This document shows positions 22,825 to 29,046 of a stretch of 37,214 nt of DNA, in pieces; within the stretch, counting starts at the first letter, position 1; each line of letters opens with the position of its first letter. This DNA is from Deltaproteobacteria bacterium. Lineage in GTDB: Bacteria; Desulfobacterota; Binatia; UBA9968. The DNA lies in the NCBI GenBank assembly GCA_016180805.1, contig JACPAM010000124.1:1-37214 (forward strand), given 5' to 3'. The notes beneath the pieces were generated by a model, which saw nothing but the letters and a program-made list of their open reading frames with translations, was not told the DNA's origin and did not search any database. The translations under genes and the position numbers were made by a program.

Positions 22825-23855
22825 GACGTGGTCACCTCGCTGGGATCTTTGGGGAAGGGTCCCAGAAGCTCTTGCCACCTGCGAGCAATGAGCGTGTCAA
22901 TAATTTCAGATTCCTCTTTCTTCCTCTTCCTCTCGATTTCCTCCTCCAACCGCCTTAGAACATCGTCCACTTCGGGACCGAATAGAGACCTCAGATAATC
23001 CAAGGGGATCCGTGGCTTGCTTTCGTCCACATTGCCATCAGTGTTGAGGCGCGGCGGAGCCAGTGGTGGCACGTAGAAAACGTTTGGGTATGTGCCGAAC
23101 TCCGCATGCAGTGGCAGCGCCACCTTCCATTGTTTTACTAACTTGTGAACGGGCCCCTCAGCGTCGTCTAAAAACCCGACCCACACACAGCGTCCTGGGC
23201 ATTGCCTCACGCATGCGGGGGCGACCTCCTGCTCCATCCTGGGCAGGCAGCCGTTGCACTTTTGCGCCACGTGTCTAATCGGATTCATGAATATCTCTTT
23301 GTACGGACAACCTTGCATACACTTCGGCTCGGGGCAGGTTACACACTTCGCCTCGTCCAACACCAAGACGACCCCATCCTCCTCCCTCTTATGAATGGCA
23401 TCATAAGGGCAGGCATCCGCACAGGCCGGCTGGCCGCAGTGGTTACAGAGGCGCGGCAGGTAGAAGAAGTAGGCATTGGGATAGTCGCCGCTGGCAATAT
23501 CCTCATCCCAATTGGGCCCCCACCCGGGACTCTCCCGCGGCGCCAGATGGACGGCATTCCCCTTCCCGCCGAAGAACACTTCCTCGTAGTTAAAGTCCAT
23601 GGGCTTGCCGTAATCCTCCGCCGTGGCCGCCCTCCCCAGTCGGAGCTTTCCGTCCCCATCGTAACCTCCACCCATCTGCTCCCAATCCTTCGGGTACCCG
23701 CGACCCGGCATGGTGTTCACCTTCATCCACCACATGTGGTCCATCCCCTTGTCGTTCGTCCACAAGGTCTTGCACGCGATCGTGCAGGTGTGGCATCCCA
23801 TGCACTTGTTGAGATCGACTACGAATGCGATTTGCCTCTTGCCGTTACTGGGCAT
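22821..23855 (-). CDS. Type II DMSO-reductase-family iron-sulfur (beta) subunit
   Basis: A 344-residue electron-transfer subunit like EbdB/DdhB/SerB/NarH. It opens QIAFVVDLNKCMGCHTC and carries WWMKVNTMPGRGYPKDWEQM, a text typical of this beta family. Sixteen cysteines fall in four groups: C18/21/24/28, C137/140/145/149, C171/174/179/183 and C200/203/215/219. In NarH the third group has Trp in place of its second Cys and holds a [3Fe-4S] cluster; here C174 is present (CVTCPEPKC), predicting four [4Fe-4S] clusters. The long C-terminal tail is charged. ATG at 23855 has AAGGAGGT 7 nt upstream. First gene of the minus-strand train, behind a sigma-54-type promoter. No gamma (heme b) subunit follows. 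Confidence 0.92.
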   Translation of the reverse strand: MPSNGKRQIAFVVDLNKCMGCHTCTIACKTLWTNDKGMDHMWWMKVNTMPGRGYPKDWEQMGGGYDGDGKLRLGRAATAEDYGKPMDFNYEEVFFGGKGNAVHLAPRESPGWGPNWDEDIASGDYPNAYFFYLPRLCNHCGQPACADACPYDAIHKREEDGVVLVLDEAKCVTCPEPKCMQGCPYKEIFMNPIRHVAQKCNGCLPRMEQEVAPACVRQCPGRCVWVGFLDDAEGPVHKLVKQWKVALPLHAEFGTYPNVFYVPPLAPPRLNTDGNVDESKPRIPLDYLRSLFGPEVDDVLRRLEEEIERKRKKEESEIIDTLIARRWQELLGPFPKDPSEVTTS

Positions 23856-24011
23856 TGGCCTACCTCCTTAGCCCTCTCAGGGCCGATATTTAGATCGACT
23901 TAATTTGGCGAGGAAACGTGCGCAGACATGGCGACTCATAAGAAATGCCGCTTCAAAGACTGATCTCGAATGAACCCGCAGAACCGACTTGCGACTCGAA
24001 AGAGCGCAGCA

Positions 24012-24026
24012 GCATAATTTGTGCCA
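24012..24026 (-). promoter_or_regulatory. Sigma-54-type -24/-12 promoter for the beta/chaperone/alpha train
   Basis: On the minus strand the sequence reads TGGCAC-AAATT-ATGC. The -24 element is a perfect TGGCAC; GG and GC are exactly 10 nt apart as sigma-54 requires; the -12 element ATGC differs from TTGC at one base. The predicted start of transcription is near 24000, leaving a leader of about 145 nt before the beta ATG. Confidence 0.7.
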
Positions 24027-24052
24027 CGCGGAACTGGAACGATTAGCCGCAC

Positions 24053-24130
24053 AGAAAGCCAGTGTTTTCTTAAAAATTAAAAAAAAGCGGGGGAAAATTC
24101 TTTAAATTAAGAAAGCCAGGCGGGTTTCTT
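24053..24130. promoter_or_regulatory. Pair of palindromic candidate activator sites
   Basis: Two related inverted repeats: AGAA-N10-TTCT at 24053-24070 and AAGAA-N12-TTCTT at 24109-24130; both begin AGAAAGCCAG. Their centres (about 24061.5 and 24119.5) lie near -60 and -120 from both predicted sigma-54 start sites, i.e. symmetric between the two promoters. This is where an enhancer-binding protein could act. A similar site precedes the third sigma-54 promoter. Confidence 0.55.
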
Positions 24131-24153
24131 ACCTCAAAAATCAACGATCACGC

Positions 24154-24169
24154 TGGCATATAAGTTGCA
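24154..24169 (+). promoter_or_regulatory. Sigma-54-type -24/-12 promoter for the MoaD/CISM operon
   Basis: TGGCAT-ATAAG-TTGCA: GG and GC are exactly 10 nt apart, the -12 element TTGCA is perfect and the -24 differs from TGGCAC only in the last base. Predicted transcription start near 24180, about 31 nt before the MoaD start codon. Confidence 0.7.
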
Positions 24170-24210
24170 GCCTGCGCCTCCTTAGAAAGCCCACCCTTTC
24201 GAGAGAAACA

Positions 24211-24504
24211 TTGAGGATCGAGGTCTCTTTTTACGGTTTCGTGCGCGATCTCGTGAACACATCGAAGTTCGTGATCGACACCTCGGATAAAACCACCTTG
24301 CGGGAACTTCTTGACTTAGCGGCACAGCGACACGGTGAAAAACTCCGCGAGCGGTTGCTGAGCGCGAAAGGCGATCTCGCACCCAACGTCCAGATCTTTG
24401 TCGGAGAGCACGCGACAACCTCCCTCGACGAACCCATCGACCACGGCCACGATCTCTGTACCGGGGTAAAGGTTTTTGTGCTCTCCGCCACGGCAGGCGG
24501 CTAA
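24211..24504 (+). CDS. MoaD/ThiS-family ubiquitin-like sulfur carrier protein
   Basis: A 97-residue beta-grasp protein starting at TTG (RIEVSFYGFVRDL) and ending in the hallmark Gly-Gly (SATAGG), whose terminal glycine is thiocarboxylated in MoaD proteins to donate sulfur for molybdopterin. The middle part TTLRELLDLAAQRHG is typical of the family. The TTG start has a GAGAG stretch 4 nt upstream; no ATG in frame would give a complete domain. First gene of the plus-strand operon, 4 nt before the first Mo subunit. As no other Mo-cofactor genes are nearby, this is probably a dedicated extra copy supporting, or acting with, the adjacent molybdoenzymes; W or Mo cannot be told apart. Confidence 0.85.
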   Translation: MRIEVSFYGFVRDLVNTSKFVIDTSDKTTLRELLDLAAQRHGEKLRERLLSAKGDLAPNVQIFVGEHATTSLDEPIDHGHDLCTGVKVFVLSATAGG

Positions 24505-24508
24505 CCGT

Positions 24509-27085
24509 ATGCAAACCGAGAACGTCCAAGAGGACCTCTGGATACCGACCACATGTGGCCTCTGCTATAGCGTGTGCGCCCTCAAAGTTCACCGGGTCAA
24601 CGGCACGGTGATCAAAATCGAGGGCAACCCTGAGTCCAGCACCAACCGCGGCCGGCTCTGTCCCCGCGGCGTCAGCGGTATCATGGCACTTTACGATCCG
24701 AACCGGGTCAACGTACCACTGAAGCGAACCAACCCAAAAAAAGGCCTCGATGTCGATCCCGGCTGGAAGGAGATCACGTGGGAGGAGGCGATCGATACGA
24801 TCGCCGCGCGGCTGAGAAAGATTCGCCACGATGATCCGCGGAAACTCCTTATGACCGGCACCGTAACCACGCAAGACGAAGTGCCGTTTGCCCGGTTCTT
24901 CACTATGGCTTTCGGCACGCCCAACGGTTGGAACTCTGGCGCCGGCAACCACTGCGGCACGGCCGAGCACCTCTACGGCGCCCTTCTCCACGCCTCATGG
25001 GCGAAGCAGCCCGACAGCGATCACTGCCGGTATTTATTAAACTTCGGCAGCGGTGTTGGCTCGGGGAGTTACTATACCGTTACTGGGATGGCCCAGCGAA
25101 TCGCGGAAGCGCGGCTTCGCGGCATGAAACATGTTGCCGTTGATCCGTTTTTAAGCCCCAGCGCGGAGAAAGCGGACGAATGGATTCCTATCCGGCCCGG
25201 GACCGATGCCGCCTTTGCCCTAGCGATGCTCCATGTGCTGGTGCACGAGCTGAAGGTCTGCGACGCCGACTATCTCAAGCACCACACCAATGGCCCGTAT
25301 CTGATCGGCGACGACGGCTTGTACCTGAGGGATGAGACTGAAAAGGTCCCGCTGATTTGGGATCCCGTTGACGGCGCCGCCAAGCCTTTCCACTCGCCGG
25401 AAATCAAGGACTTTGCGCTGGAAGGCGTTTACGCCGTGGATGGCGCGAGCGCGCGGCCGGCTTTCACCGTGCTCAAAGAGCATCTCACCCCGTTCACGCC
25501 GGAGTGGGCCGAACCGATAACCACAGTTTCGGCGGCTACGATCCGGCGTGTCGCCAAGGAATTTGCCGAAGAGGCGAGGATCGGCAGCACCGTCGTCATC
25601 GATGGAAAGGTGCTTCCTTATCGCCCCGTCGCCGTCATGTACTTCAAAGGCGCCCAGGGTCACAAAAACGCGCTGCTGAGTTGCATGGCGCTGGAACTCC
25701 TAACCGAGATCGTTGGCTCCTCCAACGTGCCCGGAGGCTTGCTGGGAATGAATTCGTGCTCCCTGGGCTATCCTGAGACCGGCCAGCCGTCGTGGATCCC
25801 CAAAGCCGATCGCGACGGCCTGATGATCACGGGCTACTGGCCCACCTTCCCGCCGCCCTACCCGCCAAAAGAGGTGAGAGCAACCGAGACCATCGACCTG
25901 AGAGGCTTAATCCCAACCTGCCCTGGAAGCTCCGGCGCCCTGCCGGTCGTCATGGCGGATCCGAAGCGCTTCGGAGTTCCCTACCAGATCGAGATGAACC
26001 TTCAATTGGGCTCCAACTATCTTATGACGTTCGCCAATCCGGAGGCGGTCGCCCGAGCCTTCCAAGATGTTTTCCAGGTCTCCTTCGCCCTTTTCCTCGA
26101 CGAGTCCACCTATTTGTCCGATATCGTTCTGCCCGCGGCGAGCTACCTCGAGCGGCTTAGCCACACCGCGGATTGGATGAGCTCCAACAGCGCCGTCGGA
26201 GAGTGGTGCTACCACGTCCGCCAGCCCGTGGTGGATCCCATCGCGGAGCGCCGAAGCGTCTGTGAGGTCCTGCTCGAGCTGGTGGAGCGGCTGGAGATGC
26301 GCGAGGAGTTCTATGCCTTCATCAATCTCCTGCTCAAGCTCAAGGAGCCTTACGCCCTGGATCCCACGCGCCGCTACTCCTGGAGCGAGATCGTGGACCA
26401 CCGCTACAAATCGCTGTTCGGTGAAGCGCGCGGCCTGGAATGGTTCAAAAAGCACGGCGTCCTGAAATGGCCGAAGCAGGCGGAAGAGGTCTATTGGAAA
26501 CCGTCCTCGACCGCCCGCGTCCCCATCTACTTCGAGTGGTTCAAATCTTTAGGGGAAAAAGTCAAAGCCCAAGCCGATGAGATCGGGATCCCGTTAGACA
26601 CGAGCGCCTTTCAACCCCTACCCGAGTGGCGGCCGTGCCGCGCGCACGAGGAAAATTCGCCCGGGTATGATTTCCATGCCATCTACTACAAGCTCCCCAT
26701 GCAGACTTTCTCTGGTACGTATGATAACCCCTGGCTCGATGAGGTCTGCCAGACCAACCCGTTTGCTTACGGCGTGGCCATCAACGCGGCGGCCGCGCGC
26801 CTGAAGGGTATCGAGGAGGGGGACTGGATCGAGATCACTTCGGTGTCCACCGGCCATACCATCCGCGGACGCGCGGCGCTCACCGAAGGCATCCACCCCG
26901 AGGTGATCGCCATCGCCGGGTGCGGTGGCCACTGGTCAAAATATCTGCCGATCGCGAACCAGGAAGGGAAAGGGCTCTGCTTCGAGTGGCTGATGCCGGT
27001 GGGCCTCGATAACGTCGACATTCCTTCCCTCACACAGGACTCGTGCGTGAAAGTGCGAGTGGCGAAGGCTAAGGAGCAGACGTGA
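24509..27085 (+). CDS. Molybdopterin oxidoreductase, Cys-ligated catalytic subunit of CISM module 1 (PadB/PsrA-like)
   Basis: 858 residues. The N-terminal [4Fe-4S] motif is C16-x2-C19-x3-C23 with C51 (RLCPRG). The candidate Mo ligand is C149 in GAGNHCGTAEH, which places it with Cys-ligated enzymes (PsrA, PhsA, formate dehydrogenase-like, PadB). IPIRPGTDAAFALAM binds one pterin; the C-terminal SVCVKV-like end closes the fold. The ATG at 24509 is preferred over 24476, which lies inside the MoaD gene. No Tat signal is present, in contrast to polysulfide and thiosulfate reductases, so the active site should face the cytoplasm, as expected for a CoA-ester or cytosolic substrate. Downstream are its Fe-S and membrane subunits. 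The PadBCD comparison rests on size, order and lack of export signal; the substrate is unproven. Confidence 0.88.
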   Translation: MQTENVQEDLWIPTTCGLCYSVCALKVHRVNGTVIKIEGNPESSTNRGRLCPRGVSGIMALYDPNRVNVPLKRTNPKKGLDVDPGWKEITWEEAIDTIAARLRKIRHDDPRKLLMTGTVTTQDEVPFARFFTMAFGTPNGWNSGAGNHCGTAEHLYGALLHASWAKQPDSDHCRYLLNFGSGVGSGSYYTVTGMAQRIAEARLRGMKHVAVDPFLSPSAEKADEWIPIRPGTDAAFALAMLHVLVHELKVCDADYLKHHTNGPYLIGDDGLYLRDETEKVPLIWDPVDGAAKPFHSPEIKDFALEGVYAVDGASARPAFTVLKEHLTPFTPEWAEPITTVSAATIRRVAKEFAEEARIGSTVVIDGKVLPYRPVAVMYFKGAQGHKNALLSCMALELLTEIVGSSNVPGGLLGMNSCSLGYPETGQPSWIPKADRDGLMITGYWPTFPPPYPPKEVRATETIDLRGLIPTCPGSSGALPVVMADPKRFGVPYQIEMNLQLGSNYLMTFANPEAVARAFQDVFQVSFALFLDESTYLSDIVLPAASYLERLSHTADWMSSNSAVGEWCYHVRQPVVDPIAERRSVCEVLLELVERLEMREEFYAFINLLLKLKEPYALDPTRRYSWSEIVDHRYKSLFGEARGLEWFKKHGVLKWPKQAEEVYWKPSSTARVPIYFEWFKSLGEKVKAQADEIGIPLDTSAFQPLPEWRPCRAHEENSPGYDFHAIYYKLPMQTFSGTYDNPWLDEVCQTNPFAYGVAINAAAARLKGIEEGDWIEITSVSTGHTIRGRAALTEGIHPEVIAIAGCGGHWSKYLPIANQEGKGLCFEWLMPVGLDNVDIPSLTQDSCVKVRVAKAKEQT

Positions 27086-27412
27086 GAAGGTTGCTTCGTA
27101 AGCCGCGCCTCCAACGGAGGGTGAGCGGGCTCCCTAAGCAGAGCATGGACGGAGCAGCGGGGGCGACCGAGGGGAGCGCGAGCGAGGCTGCGGACAAGCC
27201 CTTCGGGATTTCAAATGGCAAATTTCAAATCTCAAATCTGAGATATGAGATCTGCAATCTGAAATCCCGAGCGAAGCGAGGACAGGCCCATCGGCCGCAG
27301 CCGAGAGCGCGGTCCCCGAGGGAGCTTGTCCAAGCAAGTCCCGGAAGGGTCGTTGCGGGAGGCCGCGGAGCGAAGGGAGCCGCGAAGCCCGGTAAACCTG
27401 GTTGAGAATGTC
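27086..27412. other. 327-nt intergenic gap inside the module 1 operon
   Basis: No gene is seen. It holds the second copy of the dispersed repeat (27175-27201 and 27289-27388) and, between its two blocks, an AT-rich stretch of AAATTTCAAATCT words bounded by GGGATTTCA (27209) and TGAAATCCC (27270) arms that can pair. Confidence 0.6.
27175..27388 (+). repeat. Dispersed intergenic repeat, copy 2
   Basis: The 27-bp block 27175-27201 and the 100-bp block 27289-27388 match the minus-strand copy at 1041-1203 (27/27 and 95/100). The insert between them is longer here and AT-rich. It ends 24 nt before the ATG of the module 1 Fe-S subunit. Confidence 0.75.
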
Positions 27413-28015
27413 ATGAGATACGGCATGGTCATAGACCTGAAGAAGTGCATAGGCTGCACCGGCTGCGCCTTGGTGTGCAAGACCGAGAACGCGACGCCGC
27501 CCGGCATCCTCTGGCTTCGGGTGGTCAAGCAGGAGAGCGGCAAGTACCCTCAAGTCCGACGCGTCTCCGTTCCACTGCAGTGCATGCACTGCGCCGAGCC
27601 TCCCTGCCTGGAGGTGTGTCCCACCGGCGCCACATTCCAGCACCCCAACGGGATTGTCGACATCGATGCGGAGCAATGCGTCGGTTGTCGCTATTGCATG
27701 ATGGCGTGCCCCTATGATCAGCGCTTTTTTCTTTCCGCCGAGCGTACTTACTTTCCCGGGCACACAACGCCGTTCGAGCAGGCGGGCTACCAGCGCCATC
27801 AAGCGGGTGTGGTTTCCAAATGCAACTTCTGCACACCGCGCCTGAATAGAGGGCTCGAGCCGGCCTGTGTTGCCAACTGCATGTCGAGGGCTCGAACCTT
27901 CGGGGACCTGGATGAGCCCAACAGCGAGGTTTCAAAGCTCATTCGCGATCGCGGCGGCTACCAGCTCTACCCCGAGCTTGGGACCAACCCGTCGATCTAC
28001 TATTTGCCGCCATAA
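27413..28015 (+). CDS. Four-cluster ferredoxin-type electron-transfer subunit of CISM module 1 (PadC/PsrB/DmsB-like)
   Basis: 201 residues with four canonical cysteine groups: C12/15/18/22, C57/60/65/69, C89/92/95/99 and C137/140/152/156, all complete, predicting four [4Fe-4S] clusters. The fold is that of DmsB/NrfC/PsrB subunits that wire a Mo subunit to a quinone-reactive membrane subunit. The ATG at 27413 (MRYGMVIDLKKC) is chosen because the longer frame reads into the upstream repeat; the start matches its counterpart in module 2. The end SIYYLPP is also family-typical. Follows the Mo subunit after the repeat-bearing gap and precedes the membrane subunit. Confidence 0.9.
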   Translation: MRYGMVIDLKKCIGCTGCALVCKTENATPPGILWLRVVKQESGKYPQVRRVSVPLQCMHCAEPPCLEVCPTGATFQHPNGIVDIDAEQCVGCRYCMMACPYDQRFFLSAERTYFPGHTTPFEQAGYQRHQAGVVSKCNFCTPRLNRGLEPACVANCMSRARTFGDLDEPNSEVSKLIRDRGGYQLYPELGTNPSIYYLPP

Positions 28016-28132
28016 AAGGAATGCGATCAAATGTTTAAAAGTTCAAACTGTTCAATGCGCTTAACGATTGGAACGATTCAAACGATTCAAACGACTTGAA
28101 CTGTTTGTATTGATGGGGTTTTTGGAGCATTT
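28016..28132. repeat. AT-rich TTCAAAC/GAACGATT word repeat
   Basis: 117 nt between the Fe-S and membrane subunits, made mainly of short repeated words (GATTCAAAC twice, GTTCAAACTGTTCAA). Same word family as 9530-9571. No gene is seen. GGAG near the end serves the next start codon. Confidence 0.5.
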
Positions 28133-29023
28133 ATGGCCCGGACAGAGCCCTTCCAGATTAGAATAGCTGACTTGCGCGAGCGTTACCGGCCGCAGCGGGA
28201 ATGGGCCGAGGGCCGAGGACTCCTTCTTATCCTCGCTCACTTCCTCACCGGCTCCGGAGCCGGAGCGTGGCTTTTTGCCGTTCCCCTCGGCTCCGATCCG
28301 GGGCTTGTCATCGGCTTTTTCCTCGCCGCTTTAGGCGCCGTCGGCCATCTTCTCTTTCTTGGCCGACCTGAGCGCTTCTGGCGCATGGCGACCCGTATGG
28401 GGAGTTCCTGGATCAGCCGGGGTCTGGTGGGGCTGAGCTTGTTTCTCGTCACGGCCTTCATCTATCTGGTCCTGCTTTTTGTGGCAGAACACAAGACGAC
28501 TCTCGGTGCGATTCTTCTAGCTCTCTCCGTGCTCGGGGCGTTATGGACGATCATTTACAAGGGTTTCGTGTGGGCTTCGAGCAAAGGGATACCGCTCTGG
28601 AACACGCCGTTGGTGCCGGCTCTTTATATCGCTTATGCGCTGCGCGGGGGAGCGGCCGTGCTCATCTTGCTCGCCGGGCTGGGCACTCAACTAGGAGCTG
28701 TGGAACCGCTTGAGCCGATCAAGCTCTGGCTCGCCGTCTCTACGGCCGTGCTCGTCCTCATCTACCTCGAAGTGATGCGCGGAAGCGGGATGACGGCGCT
28801 TCGCTCCGTGAACCTCTTGCTGTTCGGAAAAGTCGCGCTGCCATTCTACGTCGGGGCGGTGCTCTTCGGACTCATCGTGCCCATCGGTATCGGCAGCTTT
28901 GCCTATTTTGACCATGTTCCGTCGGGGCTCTTGGCGCTCGTCGGCCTGCTCTCCCTTTTGGGCGATCTCTCGATCATCTATTGCATCGCCAGGGCCGGTC
29001 TCTATCGCCCCCTGCCGGCCTAG
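28133..29023 (+). CDS. DmsC/NrfD-type membrane anchor subunit of CISM module 1
   Basis: 296 residues, very hydrophobic with about eight membrane segments after a short polar start. LGRPERFWRM and the SSWISRG turn match the DmsC/PadD/PsrC type of quinone-reactive subunit, which lacks heme. ATG at 28133 has GGAG 6 nt upstream. It ends 23 nt before the Mo subunit of module 2, so both modules are probably transcribed together. The direction of electron flow (to or from quinone) cannot be read from sequence; without a Tat signal on the Mo subunit, the complex would sit on the cytoplasmic face. Confidence 0.88.
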   Translation: MARTEPFQIRIADLRERYRPQREWAEGRGLLLILAHFLTGSGAGAWLFAVPLGSDPGLVIGFFLAALGAVGHLLFLGRPERFWRMATRMGSSWISRGLVGLSLFLVTAFIYLVLLFVAEHKTTLGAILLALSVLGALWTIIYKGFVWASSKGIPLWNTPLVPALYIAYALRGGAAVLILLAGLGTQLGAVEPLEPIKLWLAVSTAVLVLIYLEVMRGSGMTALRSVNLLLFGKVALPFYVGAVLFGLIVPIGIGSFAYFDHVPSGLLALVGLLSLLGDLSIIYCIARAGLYRPLPA

Positions 29024-29046
29024 GGAAAGCCGAGATTAAATCTTCC

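Larger units (their letters stand above)
23856..24210. other. Divergent intergenic control region
   Basis: These 355 nt hold no gene. They separate the beta subunit (minus) from the MoaD-like gene (plus) and contain two outward-facing sigma-54-type promoters, two related palindromes and an AT-rich middle (about 24066-24113) with TTCTTAA/TTAAGAA arms at 24067-24073 and 24107-24113. Confidence 0.75.

Noticed and set aside
22825-22878. A longer N-terminus for the TorD-type chaperone
   Set aside because: It would overlap the beta gene by 58 nt; the ATG at 22824 gives an ATGA overlap with a good GAGGTGA site.
1-23855. Naming the alphas as ethylbenzene dehydrogenase, nitrate reductase or another specific enzyme
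   Set aside because: Family membership is clear, but the ligand spacing, missing Tat signals and missing gamma subunit do not fit any one characterised enzyme well enough.
27326-27412. A longer N-terminus for the module 1 Fe-S subunit
   Set aside because: The extra residues come from the dispersed repeat; the ATG at 27413 matches the start of the module 2 counterpart.
28016-28132. A possible CRISPR-like or direct-repeat array
   Set aside because: The repeated words are only 8-9 nt, irregular and without spacers of constant length.
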